Shown here piece by piece: positions 16,794 to 25,988 of a DNA stretch of 64,000 bases. A model generated the notes under the pieces. That model ran no database searches, had not been told where the DNA came from, and worked only from the letters and a program-made list of their open reading frames with translations. The position numbers and the translations under genes were made by a program. Each line of letters starts with the position of its first letter. Within the stretch, counting starts at the first letter, position 1. The stretch spans positions 1-64,000 of the forward strand of contig CAYMGE010000007.1 of the NCBI GenBank assembly GCA_964389925.1. Direction: 5' to 3'. The DNA is from CALECP01 sp964389925. GTDB taxonomy: Bacteria; Chloroflexota; Anaerolineae; Promineifilales; Promineifilaceae.

Positions 16794-16796
16794 ACT

Positions 16797-18260
16797 CTAT
16801 TCGTCTCTCCACCATGTTGCGATCCATTCGGCCGACCATTCGGCCGATTCCTCAACATGACATTCATTACAGGCGTTAGGCGCACGCTCATACCCCAGAA
16901 GTGCGGTTGTGGTTGGATTGGGTAGCGAACTCATGTTGTGTGTGCGCGTGCGGCGGTCTGTTCCCGCCACAAAGTTGATGATCTCTTTGGGCATGTGGCA
17001 GTCATAACAGAAAGAGCCGGCTTCGCCAACTGGATGATTTGTATGCTCTGCCACGTCATTTTCTAGTTCTTGATGACAACTGAAACAGTACTGATTACTC
17101 GTCTCTGATGCGGACAGAATGCTAGCCGTCGTTTCGGCCTTGTTGTTATGCGGATTATGGCAATCATAGCAGCGTGGTTCTTGCGAAACGACATAGCATT
17201 GTGAATCGACAAACGAGCGAAACAACATGCCGATCCCCTTGTGCCGCCCATCTTCGTACACTTCAACCGTAAATGTCTCGCGTCCCGGCGTTACAGGGGC
17301 GGCTTGGAAAAGATGTGAAATATCGTTGATGCGCCCTTCTCGACTGTAGCCGGGTTCGTAGAGACGGTAAATGTCTTGCTGTGAGATGGCAATGTCGGCC
17401 CCATGACAGCGAGCGCAAACGCTCAAATCTTGACCGGCCGGCAGCTTGGGCGCGTTGGCGATATAGGCGGAGGGTTCGCCGCGCAGGTTGCTGTTGAGAA
17501 AGGCCACAACCCGATTGACGTAGTTGTGTTCAAAGTAGTTGACGTGCTGGCTGCCCGCACCGTGACAGGATTCACAGGCGATGCCATTGTCTGACCACTC
17601 GACATCTGCCTGTGTGTGTGCTGCATCTTTGGCGTTGATTTCGAGGTGTGTGGTGTGACAGCGGGCGCAAAAGAGATTCCATGCGGAGTTGGGGACTTGC
17701 ATTTGGGCGTGTAGATCATCGGCCGATGGCTGACTCCCCTCCTGAAAGTTCCAATAGGGAAAATACTCCCCACGCTCGACCGACCACTGTACGGGCAGGC
17801 GGCGCAAAACCCCGCCTGCCTCTTCTGTCAAATAAGTTTGGCGATACTGATAGCCAATTGTGTACTTGATCGGATATTCGATGTACTCGTCGCTCTCATT
17901 GCTGGCGCGAATTGCCATGATAAATTGGTCGTCGCGCTCGTACATTTTGGCGGTAGGCAGGGGGTCGCCGGGGGCGACGTATTCAGCTTCATGAAAATCA
18001 CCAACGACGGAATCGGCCGAGGCGATCTGCGTCATCTTGGCGTGAGGGCTGACCGCCCACTCATCGTAAACAACCGTATGACATTCCCCACACTTCACCG
18101 CCCCCACGTACTCTGCATCATACAGCGACGCATACGACTCGTACTCTGTTAGAGAAAACAACAGCAAGCCAACCCCTACTAACACGCCGATCAAAAGAAA
18201 TGGACGTATTGTTTGCCGGCGTGATTTTACGGGTTGCTTTTTTTTCTTCTTTTTCGTCAC
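16797..18260 (-). CDS. Membrane-anchored octahaem c-type cytochrome
   Basis: A 487-residue protein with eight CxxCH haem-binding motifs: CGECH, CARCH, CESCH, CARCH, CYDCH, CFSCH, CYDCH and CNECH. The N-terminus is strongly basic (MTKKKKKKQ) and is followed by one transmembrane segment (about residues 20-42), so the haem domain lies outside the cytoplasm, anchored by its signal. The C-terminal APNACNECH-WSAEW pattern recurs in cytochrome c554-like multihaem proteins. It probably carries electrons at the cell surface or to a periplasmic-type reductase. No catalytic partner or cytochrome maturation gene is adjacent, so the redox partner is unknown. Confidence 0.88.
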   Translation of the reverse strand: MTKKKKKKQPVKSRRQTIRPFLLIGVLVGVGLLLFSLTEYESYASLYDAEYVGAVKCGECHTVVYDEWAVSPHAKMTQIASADSVVGDFHEAEYVAPGDPLPTAKMYERDDQFIMAIRASNESDEYIEYPIKYTIGYQYRQTYLTEEAGGVLRRLPVQWSVERGEYFPYWNFQEGSQPSADDLHAQMQVPNSAWNLFCARCHTTHLEINAKDAAHTQADVEWSDNGIACESCHGAGSQHVNYFEHNYVNRVVAFLNSNLRGEPSAYIANAPKLPAGQDLSVCARCHGADIAISQQDIYRLYEPGYSREGRINDISHLFQAAPVTPGRETFTVEVYEDGRHKGIGMLFRSFVDSQCYVVSQEPRCYDCHNPHNNKAETTASILSASETSNQYCFSCHQELENDVAEHTNHPVGEAGSFCYDCHMPKEIINFVAGTDRRTRTHNMSSLPNPTTTALLGYERAPNACNECHVEESAEWSAEWIATWWRDE

Positions 18261-18319
18261 AACTCAATTTTACGAGTGTCCCCTGTTTGTGACCAATGTT
18301 TCAACTAATTTGACACACA

Positions 18320-19024
18320 TCACGAGCGAAAACTTAAATCGCCACGCGCTAGCTGTTCAATTGCGTGTTTGAGATTGGCGCGTGCGTTTGCATCATATAG
18401 ATCGTGCATTGTCTTCGTATAGTAGAGAGGGTCGCGGTTCAGCATGTTGTCTAACAAAGCGATGCGACTGTTGCAGTAAAGGTCAGGTTCGATATGCCAA
18501 AATTCACGGCGCACATCGGCCGAATGCTGATTAAACCGCTCTCGACTCACAGCAAATGTCGAAAGATCGGCATCAACAATCACGCAACCATCCTGCGTTT
18601 TTGGCTTGGCCTGATGTTTGGTATCAAGGATCAGCGCGTGAACAGTGGCAAGCAGGTCGGCCGATGCGCCAGCACCGCTCATCTCACATACAGCATAATC
18701 TGCACTGAGACGCTCGTTATCCTGCTGACCATTTGTGGCATATATTACATCATGAAACCAAATCGCCAATCGCACGGCTGCATCGTTTTCGATTTCAACC
18801 GCAAGCTCATCGGCCGCTGCCAATACATCCGCAACATGTTGCAGATCGTGATAAAAGCGCATCTCACCTGTGTAATGTCGAATGAGATCCGCGTAAATTG
18901 TTTCGGTTTGCGCGACATCAACCCCGATTTGCCGGCAGAGGGCAATCCATTTTGGGCGCAGTGCTGCTTCTACTGGACGATGTGCGGCTGGAATTAGCGT
19001 GTTGTCAAACTGAAAAGAAGACAT
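18320..19024 (-). CDS. HD domain-containing metal-dependent phosphohydrolase
   Basis: A protein of about 234 residues with the HD signature spread over RFYHDLQHV (about residue 55), WFHDVIY (about 88) and NERLSADYA. These form a metal site as in small HD proteins often labelled as predicted metal-dependent phosphohydrolases. A further Asp lies in VIVDADLSTF. Substrate is unknown. The start at ATG 19024 (MSSFQFDNTLI) has an AGGAG Shine-Dalgarno sequence eight bases upstream; the frame extends 10 codons further but without such a site. It lies downstream of the kinase terminator as a separate gene. Confidence 0.82.
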   Translation of the reverse strand: MSSFQFDNTLIPAAHRPVEAALRPKWIALCRQIGVDVAQTETIYADLIRHYTGEMRFYHDLQHVADVLAAADELAVEIENDAAVRLAIWFHDVIYATNGQQDNERLSADYAVCEMSGAGASADLLATVHALILDTKHQAKPKTQDGCVIVDADLSTFAVSRERFNQHSADVRREFWHIEPDLYCNSRIALLDNMLNRDPLYYTKTMHDLYDANARANLKHAIEQLARGDLSFRS

Positions 19025-19084
19025 AGTCACTCCTGTAGTGTATTTTTGTTGCAATTACAGACCAGCAAGACCAGCAAGAAAGAC

Positions 19085-19108
19085 GAGAGGCTCTTCCAAT
19101 TGCCTCTC
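19085..19108 (-). terminator. Terminator-like hairpin after the Ser/Thr kinase gene
   Basis: The 7-bp stem GAGAGGC/GCCTCTC with a 10-nt loop lies just past the kinase stop codon on the minus strand and is followed by a weak pyrimidine run (GTCTTTCTT). On the plus strand it is followed by AATAAAAAA. Confidence 0.5.
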
Positions 19109-19117
19109 AATAAAAAA

Positions 19118-22100
19118 TTACGGACAGGGAGTTTGTGGCTGAGAGAATCGCCACGTCGAAAGTGTGTTGGCAACAGCACCGGGAGGATATTCATCCAGCC
19201 CTGCATTCGTGAACAAGACCTCTCCCATCATGCCAAAGGGCGCACTGGGATTGCTGACTGGAACGCTCACCTCGACAGACCAAATAAAGCCATCGTCCAG
19301 CACGGCCGATATTTGCCAGTCGGCCGCCACTGTTCCCAAAGTCCACGTATTGCCATCATCGTTTGTGCCGCTGCCGAGCGAGAATTGAATTGTTCCGTCT
19401 CGGCCGATGAGTAGCTGTCTGTCGGCCGTGTCTGGATCACCCCCGTTCCCATTCAAATCCAGATAGAGGCGCACAGAATCGGTTGCCTCATTCGTCTCGT
19501 CTGCCACTTCAAAGGCGAAATAGAGCCGACTGCCGTCTGTGAGGCCAAACAGGTCTGCCCCAGACAGCGCATTGACCGACATTGAGCCAAGCGTGGCATT
19601 GTTCCATTCCCCCAGATCGACTAGCCCATCTAGCGTAGGCGGAAGCTGCTGACAGAACAGCGACTGTGTTGGCAGCGTTTGCGTGGGTGGCAATGGGACA
19701 TTTGTGGGTGTTTCAACAACAGTCGTCACTACCGGCGTTGCCGTCTTTGTCGGCAGAGGGGTTACTGGTGTTTCAGACGCGGAAGGGACAATGGTTAGCG
19801 TGTCTGTCGGTAAGGGGTTTTCCGGTGTATTGGTCGGCAGAGGGGTCACTGGTGTTAGTGTTGCCACGATAGGTGTCGGGGAGGCAACAACGGGCGTAGG
19901 CGTTGCGGGCAATGGGGTCGGCGTAATGATCACTGGCGTGTTGCTCGGTGACGCTATGATAACGACGGTCGTGTTCGTTGCGGCTAGGGGGGTTGGTGTG
20001 ATGATGATCGCTGTATTGGTTGGTAACAGTGTAGGGGACTCGGCCGTGTTCGTCGGAGTCACGTTATTCGGCACAAGCGGATCTGTGCCATTTCTCACCT
20101 CTGCACCATCACCAACCCCATCTGCATCTGTATCAAACTGTCTTGGGTCGGTGCGTGTTGTGTTTATCTCAACCCAATCGTTCAACTCATCGTTATCTGT
20201 GTCAAGCCGCAACGGATCAGTTGCCGTTACACTTAACTCTTCCCCATCACTCAATCCATCACCGTCTGTATCGGGATTATCTGGGTCTGTGCCGAGCAGC
20301 AACTCCTGCTCGTTGCTCAATCCATCGCCATCAGGATCATTGGGATTGACAGGCGTGAGCGTTGTTGTCAGCGTGTTCGTAATGATAGTTGTTGGCACAC
20401 CACCCAGATCAGGTGTATTTGTGGAAAGCCCGACAAACGCCGTGCCGCGTGGGGTGGGGGTGTCTACACCGCGTGTGAACATCGCGGTCAACGCTCGCTG
20501 ACTAAACACCAAGCAGGCAGCAACCAGCGCGATTCCCATAACCGCGAGCAGTAGCGGAATGAGAAATGCCATGATGCCACGCCTCTGCCTTGCGACTCCG
20601 TGTAGTCCCTGTAAACCGCCACTTTCTGCACGCACCTCAACCTCAAAAGGGATCTCACCGGACGACCTACTGCCAAAAATGCCACTTTGCCCTTCCACCA
20701 AAATTTGCACCGCGACTGTCTGATTGGGTTTGACCTCAACACGGCCTGTTTCTCCTGTGAACGAAAGTAATCCATCAGATTCGCGGCGAGTGACGCTGTA
20801 GGTTGCAGGCGTGTTGCCTTTGTTAGTGATACTCACCTCAACTGTCTCTGGCAAACTAAATTCTTCAGGAGACAAGGAGGTTTCAAATGACTCAAAGGGA
20901 CGCACTGTTACCTGCGATGCGACACGGACATCAGTGTTAGGATAACGCTGTGAGATGAGCGAGACATCAAGCGGATAGGCTTTTGCTTCTACATCGGCCG
21001 AACGTGGCGGCCGAATTGTAAACGGCAACTCAACCTGTTCCCCCGCTGCCACTGTCGTAAAACGCGGTAGCTCAAGCCAACTGTCTGGAACGCCCTGTAC
21101 ATCGAGCCGCACACGATCAGACTGATCTGATCGGTTAATCACCTCGGCTAACAGTTGTAGCGTTTGCCCGGGATCGACATCGGCCGACTCTCGCTCCAAA
21201 AACAGCCCAAACGGTTCCTCAGAACGACCACGATCAACCGTGGGTGGCTCTGTCAACGGCTCCCGTTCAACGTATGGGTCTGCCGGCCGAAAAATGACTG
21301 CATCGCCCGGCTCAGGCTCATTGACCGGCGTTTGTGGTGTGTTGATCCATAGTTCATACGGCCCCATGCGAATCGGTTCGCCGGGCTTGAGCAGCATCGG
21401 CTCATCAGGGCGCAAGCGTCGCCCATTTAGAAACGTGCCGTTGACGCTCGAACGGGCGCGAATGATCCAGCCGGCCGGCGTATGCTCAAGTTGGGCATGA
21501 TGGCGTGAGACGGCATCATCACCGAGAACGATGGTGTTATCGTCTTTGCGGCCGATTTTGTAGATTGCATCAGCTAACGGATAACGATCTACCACATGGA
21601 CGTGACCATCGGTGTCCAAGCTGCGAATCACCAGCTCAGTTGGCTCATCCGGCAAAGAAAGCGCAAGTGTCCCACCCGTGTCTTCAAAGGGTTTGCTGTG
21701 CCAAAAACGGGTTGGTGTATCTGAAATCGAGAAAAAAGCAGCCCGCAACGCATCCGCCATCGCCTTACCCGTGCGAAAACGCTTGTCAGGGTCTTTTTCC
21801 ATCGCTTGGGCGACTAATGCCTCAAGCAGAGGTGGCACGTCGGGGCGATAGTCGCGCACGGGGTTGGGATAACGCTCGCGCACATGGGCTGAAATGGCTT
21901 GTGTCAGCGAGCTAAAGTTGAAGGGCGGCCGACCGGCTAGCATCTCATAAAAGACTACGCCCAATGAATAGAGATCGCTTCGGCCGTCCAGATCAAGCCC
22001 CTCGCACTGCTCCGGCGACATATAGAGCGGCGTTCCCATTGTGATGCCCATGTTAGTGATACGGGCTGAGTTTATCACCTGCACCAGACCAAAGTCGGTC

Positions 22101-22609
22101 AACACGGCTCTGAATGGCGCAAACCCCGCTTTTTCTGAACGCTCCAACCGCTTCAGAATGATGTTGCCCGGCTTGACATCGCGGTGAATGACCGCTCGCC
22201 CCTCGACGTGATGGGCATAGTCGAGAGCTTCGGCGATCTCAATCGTGATCTGCAACGCCAAGGCGATATCGAGAAACGCACCGCGTGACCGTGTACGCTG
22301 TAAATGTTCGCGCAAGCTACCATCGCGCAAATACTCCATCGCCACAAACAGATTGCCATCTTCCGTCTCGTTAAAGTTATAAATCTGGACAATCGACGGA
22401 TGATCGAGATTGGCGGCCGCTTTTGCTTCGGCCTTCAGACGCTCTCGAAATTCACGCACGCTGGCAATTTGAGGGTGCATCAACTTGAGGGCGACGTGTC
22501 TTTCAAGGTTTAAGTCGAACGCCTTGTAGACCGTCCCCATGCCACCTGAGCCGATCAGGTTTTCTATGCGATAATGGCTGATGATTTTGCCAACGTCAAA
22601 TTCGGACAT
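19118..22609 (-). CDS. Ser/Thr protein kinase with FHA, membrane segment, Ca-binding-type repeats and C-terminal CBM9-like domain
   Basis: A 1163-residue mosaic. Residues 11-280 form a PknB-type kinase: IGSGGMGTVYKAF, the lysine in HVALKLM, VIHRDVKPGNIIL and TDFGLV. An FHA domain follows (about 345-425: YKIGRKDDNTIVLGDDAVSRHHAQLEH). Two Ig-like/CARDB-like segments cover about 465-665. One transmembrane helix (about 683-705) is then followed by three or four thrombospondin-type-3 repeats (DPDGDGLSNEQELLLGTDPD, about 755-835). A long Thr/Pro linker precedes a C-terminal beta-sandwich resembling CBM9 (TLDGLVDLGEWNNATLG, about 990-1163). The kinase and FHA domains are cytoplasmic and the rest is outside, so it may sense a wall polymer. 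Its FHA domain may be self-regulatory. It could act on the FHA proteins at 48.6-50.4 kb, but that is inference. Confidence 0.92.
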   Translation of the reverse strand: MSEFDVGKIISHYRIENLIGSGGMGTVYKAFDLNLERHVALKLMHPQIASVREFRERLKAEAKAAANLDHPSIVQIYNFNETEDGNLFVAMEYLRDGSLREHLQRTRSRGAFLDIALALQITIEIAEALDYAHHVEGRAVIHRDVKPGNIILKRLERSEKAGFAPFRAVLTDFGLVQVINSARITNMGITMGTPLYMSPEQCEGLDLDGRSDLYSLGVVFYEMLAGRPPFNFSSLTQAISAHVRERYPNPVRDYRPDVPPLLEALVAQAMEKDPDKRFRTGKAMADALRAAFFSISDTPTRFWHSKPFEDTGGTLALSLPDEPTELVIRSLDTDGHVHVVDRYPLADAIYKIGRKDDNTIVLGDDAVSRHHAQLEHTPAGWIIRARSSVNGTFLNGRRLRPDEPMLLKPGEPIRMGPYELWINTPQTPVNEPEPGDAVIFRPADPYVEREPLTEPPTVDRGRSEEPFGLFLERESADVDPGQTLQLLAEVINRSDQSDRVRLDVQGVPDSWLELPRFTTVAAGEQVELPFTIRPPRSADVEAKAYPLDVSLISQRYPNTDVRVASQVTVRPFESFETSLSPEEFSLPETVEVSITNKGNTPATYSVTRRESDGLLSFTGETGRVEVKPNQTVAVQILVEGQSGIFGSRSSGEIPFEVEVRAESGGLQGLHGVARQRRGIMAFLIPLLLAVMGIALVAACLVFSQRALTAMFTRGVDTPTPRGTAFVGLSTNTPDLGGVPTTIITNTLTTTLTPVNPNDPDGDGLSNEQELLLGTDPDNPDTDGDGLSDGEELSVTATDPLRLDTDNDELNDWVEINTTRTDPRQFDTDADGVGDGAEVRNGTDPLVPNNVTPTNTAESPTLLPTNTAIIITPTPLAATNTTVVIIASPSNTPVIITPTPLPATPTPVVASPTPIVATLTPVTPLPTNTPENPLPTDTLTIVPSASETPVTPLPTKTATPVVTTVVETPTNVPLPPTQTLPTQSLFCQQLPPTLDGLVDLGEWNNATLGSMSVNALSGADLFGLTDGSRLYFAFEVADETNEATDSVRLYLDLNGNGGDPDTADRQLLIGRDGTIQFSLGSGTNDDGNTWTLGTVAADWQISAVLDDGFIWSVEVSVPVSNPSAPFGMMGEVLFTNAGLDEYPPGAVANTLSTWRFSQPQTPCP

Positions 22610-22699
22610 GATTATTTAGCTTGCAAACTGTTTTGGATAAGTTGAGTCTGTATTCTTGGATGCCAGCCTATCGTTTTTGTTGATAGAAATATACTCATA

Positions 22700-23188
22700 T
22701 CATTCATCACCGAGATATTTGTAGTACAAAACGTTTGGAAGTGGCCTGAATCCGGCCTTTTCGTAGACCGAACGCGCTGCGGCATGGGCGGGGTCGCCTC
22801 CCGTGCCGACATGAGCATAGCGCATTCCTGCGGCGCGGATTTTCTCAATCGCAAAGTTTGTCAGAGCCGTGCCAACACCGCGATTTTGATAGTTGGGATG
22901 GACGACTAGAAAATAGATTTCGCCAGCCTTTTCGGTCTGGTCATATTTACAAATGGTGAAACCAACGACTCTTTCCTGCAAGATGGCGACATACGAGTCG
23001 GCCGACTCGTTATCAAAGCCGTGATGAACGTGACCGCGCTGGGTTTCGCGCCAATCTGGGAACATGAGCCGAAAGAGTGCGTCGCCGAGCATCTCTCGAA
23101 AGGATGCAAAGATCGGCTCGAAGGCGCGTGGTGTGAATTCAAGGATAGGTTTGCGGTCTTGTTCTGTAATCGGCCGAATCTCAACCAT
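22700..23188 (-). CDS. GNAT family N-acetyltransferase
   Basis: A protein of about 162 residues with a single GNAT fold. VVGFTICKYDQTEKAGEIYFLVVHPNYQNRGVG holds the acetyl-CoA pyrophosphate loop (Q/RxxGxG-type) and is followed by ALTNFAIEKIRAAGM and a C-terminal VYEKAGFRPLPN. The start was placed at ATG 23188 (MVEIRPITEQD), which overlaps the aldolase stop by 8 bp and gives the usual GNAT beginning. The substrate (amine, amino acid or protein N-terminus) cannot be predicted. Coupled translation with the threonine aldolase suggests a shared role, perhaps in amino-acid handling. Confidence 0.85.
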   Translation of the reverse strand: MVEIRPITEQDRKPILEFTPRAFEPIFASFREMLGDALFRLMFPDWRETQRGHVHHGFDNESADSYVAILQERVVGFTICKYDQTEKAGEIYFLVVHPNYQNRGVGTALTNFAIEKIRAAGMRYAHVGTGGDPAHAAARSVYEKAGFRPLPNVLYYKYLGDE

Positions 23189-24269
23189 AATACCCCACCG
23201 TTTGCTGACTGTTGACAGAAAACTGTTCAAGCAAAATCTCACGAATACCTGTCAAAAGTAACTCAACTGCCTCTCTATCAACCCAATAATGTGTGACAGC
23301 ACGAAAAGCGCGTTCAGACCGTGCGCCTATCCATACGTTGTATCGCTCACGCAGTTGCTGGGCAACCTCTCCCGCGCTCAACTGCACATCATCTGTTAAA
23401 CCAAAAAAGACCATATTCGTGTGAACGGGGTCAACCTGAATGCCGTCAATTTTGGCAAGACTCGCGGCGAGATGGGCTGCATTGTCGTGATCTTCCTGCA
23501 ACCTTTGCGTCATCTCTTCGATGGCGGTGATACCCGCCGCGGCGATGATCCCCGCTTGCCGCATCCCACCACCGACCAATTTACGAGCGCGATGGGCGGC
23601 ATGAACAAATTTGCTCGAACCACAAACCACTGACCCCACAGGCGCACATAGCCCCTTGCTCAAACAAATTGTGACTGAATCGACATATTGGGCAATTTCG
23701 CTGGCAGGAACGCCTAATTTGGTCGCTGCGTTAAACAACCGTGCGCCGTCGAGGTGGACAGACAGACCATGCTCGTCGGCGATTTCGCGCACAGCGGCGA
23801 AGTAGTCAAGCGGAATGGCAGCCCCATAGCGACCACCAGCGGTGTTTTCGAGCAAGATGAGACGGCTGGTGGGGAGGTGGGCGTTGTTGGTGGGGCGGAT
23901 CGATGCGCGGATATTGGTGAGGGGGATTCGGCCGATTTCATCCACCCCCAACACACGCGGCACAATCCCGCCCAAAACTGCCATGCCACCCGCTTCCCAG
24001 TTATAGGTGTGATATGCCTCCCCGACAATTGCCTCATCGCCGCGCCCCGCGTGTGCCAATATGCTGACCAAGTTGCCTTGTGAGCCGCTACTCACAAAAA
24101 GCCCTGCCTCTTTGCCAAGCACATTGGCAGCGAGAGCTTGTAGTTCATTGACGGTGGGGTCTTCCCCATAAACATCATCGCCAACCTCAGCGAGACGCAT
24201 CGCCTCACGCATTGTAGCAGTCGGCCAAGTGACAGTATCAGAGCGAAAATCGATTCTATTCATGGACAT
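23181..24269 (-). CDS. Threonine aldolase family (low-specificity, PLP-dependent)
   Basis: A fold-type I PLP enzyme of about 362 residues that would split L-threonine or allo-threonine into glycine and acetaldehyde. Motifs are IDFRSDTVTWPTATMREAM, DDVYGEDPTVNELQ, the SGSQGNLVSILAH phosphate-contact loop, HLDGARLFNAA (Asp that binds the PLP ring) and the PLP lysine in ICLSKGLCAPVGS. The upstream 24 codons of the open frame are not family-like; ATG 24269 (MSMNRIDFRS) or 24263 is the likely start, and no clear Shine-Dalgarno sequence decides between them. GNAT follows with an overlap. Confidence 0.9.
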   Translation of the reverse strand: MSMNRIDFRSDTVTWPTATMREAMRLAEVGDDVYGEDPTVNELQALAANVLGKEAGLFVSSGSQGNLVSILAHAGRGDEAIVGEAYHTYNWEAGGMAVLGGIVPRVLGVDEIGRIPLTNIRASIRPTNNAHLPTSRLILLENTAGGRYGAAIPLDYFAAVREIADEHGLSVHLDGARLFNAATKLGVPASEIAQYVDSVTICLSKGLCAPVGSVVCGSSKFVHAAHRARKLVGGGMRQAGIIAAAGITAIEEMTQRLQEDHDNAAHLAASLAKIDGIQVDPVHTNMVFFGLTDDVQLSAGEVAQQLRERYNVWIGARSERAFRAVTHYWVDREAVELLLTGIREILLEQFSVNSQQTVGYYG

Positions 24270-24505
24270 TCTCATTGTAGGTGACTTTTTCACCAACGCT
24301 ATCAATGGCAATACAGGCAACTGTATCGCGCTTAACATCAAGTATACGGCAAAAAGTGATTGGTGGGCAGAAAAGGTTTAGTAGAGAGATGAAATTTATC
24401 GAGAAAGATGTGAGAGGCGTTTCAGTCGTGCATCATGCCAATCGTTTGACATCGTGTAATACATTGGAGTGCATTTCATTTGAAATACACTCTATTTGAT
24501 TAGCC

Positions 24506-25927
24506 CTATACGACGAATCCCCCCAACTTCGTCTCCAGATACTCCATCAACCCCTCACGCGCTCCCTCGCGCCCCAATCCACTCTCTTTCATGCCGCCAA
24601 ACGGAGCGGCCGCACTCGTCGGGTTAATGTCATTGATCCCGATGATGCCAAAATTTAGCCCTTCAAACGTGCGGAACGCTTTGGAGATGTTTTGCGTGTA
24701 AATGTATGCTGCCAGCCCGTAATGGGTGTCATTTGCCATTGCCACAATGTCGTCCTCGTCGTCGAAGGGGATGATGGCAGCGACGGGGCCAAACGTCTCC
24801 TCACGATAGATCAACATCTCGTCGGTGACATCGCTCAACACGGTTGGCGCGTAGAAATAGCCGTCTGCTAGGCCGTTTTCAGTGAGTCGCTGACCACCAT
24901 TGTGTAAGGTCGCGCCCAATGTAACCGCGTCCTGAACTTGTGCATCTACTTTGGCGACCGCTGCCTCATTGACGAGGGGGCCGATGGCAACCCCTTTTTC
25001 CATGCCGTTGCCGGCGACCATTCGGCCGACTCTCGCCGTAAACGTCGCCAAAAACGGCTCCATGATATTGCGATGCACAAAAATTCGATTCGGACTGATA
25101 CACGCCTGTCCCGTATTGAGGAATTTGACGAGCGACGCTCCCTTTGCCGCATGAACGGGATCAGCGTCTTCAAAGACGATGAACGGCGCATGTCCACCGA
25201 GTTCCATCGAGACGCGCTTTAGTTGTGGGGCAGCATCTTGTGCCAGCTTTTTACCCACAGCGGTTGACCCCGTAAACGTGAGCTTTTTGACGAGCGGATT
25301 GGTACAAAAAGCGTGACCAATCGGTTTGGGGTCGAGTGCCGTCACCAAATTGGCAACGCCTGCGGGTACGCCGGCCTCGTCCAAAATCTCGAAAATTGCC
25401 ATTGCACACAGCGGGGTCGCTTCGGCCGGCTTCAACACAATCGTGCAGCCCGCTGCCAATGCAGGTGCAACCTTGCGCGTAATCATCGAGATCGGATAGT
25501 TCCACGGCGTGACCGCGCCAACAACCCCGACGGGCTGATACTGCACGAGAAAGCGTTGATTTTCACGCGATGACGGGATCGTTTCCCCATAATTGCGCTT
25601 TGCCTCCTCCGCAAACCAGAGTAAAAAGTCGGCTCCATACTGCACTTCATGGCGTGATGCTTTGAGCGGCTTACCCTGCTCGCGGGTCATCAACTTCGCT
25701 AGTTCCTCTTTACGCTCCATCATCAGTTGATAGGCGCGATAGAGAATTGCAGAACGTTGATAGGCAGTTGTCTTTTTCCATGTGGCAAACGCTTGGTGGG
25801 CAGCGGTGATGGCGGCTTCGACTTCGGCCGATCCCCCATCCGCGACTTGTTCAATTTCTTCGCCTGTTGCAGGGTTATAGACAGCGAATGTATTTTCTGT
25901 CTTTATCCATTCTCCATTGATATACAT
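24506..25927 (-). CDS. gabD: NAD(P)-dependent succinate-semialdehyde dehydrogenase family
   Basis: A 473-residue aldehyde dehydrogenase of normal length. It has VTPWNYPISMITRK and LKPAEATPL (cofactor), FTGSTAVGKKL, the general base Glu in SMELGGHAPFIVF (about residue 247) and the nucleophilic Cys in NTGQACISPNR (about 281). EETFGPVA and AAPFGGMKESGLGREG complete the family pattern. The overall match is closest to GabD-type enzymes, which oxidise succinate semialdehyde to succinate, but related short-chain aldehydes remain possible. It follows the mannosidase in the same direction with a 61-bp gap and no shared pathway is obvious. Confidence 0.88.
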   Translation of the reverse strand: MYINGEWIKTENTFAVYNPATGEEIEQVADGGSAEVEAAITAAHQAFATWKKTTAYQRSAILYRAYQLMMERKEELAKLMTREQGKPLKASRHEVQYGADFLLWFAEEAKRNYGETIPSSRENQRFLVQYQPVGVVGAVTPWNYPISMITRKVAPALAAGCTIVLKPAEATPLCAMAIFEILDEAGVPAGVANLVTALDPKPIGHAFCTNPLVKKLTFTGSTAVGKKLAQDAAPQLKRVSMELGGHAPFIVFEDADPVHAAKGASLVKFLNTGQACISPNRIFVHRNIMEPFLATFTARVGRMVAGNGMEKGVAIGPLVNEAAVAKVDAQVQDAVTLGATLHNGGQRLTENGLADGYFYAPTVLSDVTDEMLIYREETFGPVAAIIPFDDEDDIVAMANDTHYGLAAYIYTQNISKAFRTFEGLNFGIIGINDINPTSAAAPFGGMKESGLGREGAREGLMEYLETKLGGFVV

Positions 25928-25988
25928 AGTTTTCTATCTCTATAGGACGGAATGTTCTCAAATCACGTTTTACACATTCCGTTTTACG

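Noticed and set aside
19683..20501. 272-codon plus-strand open frame rich in Val/Gly
   Set aside because: It is the antisense shadow of the Thr/Pro-rich linker of the kinase gene and has no homology or ribosome-binding site.
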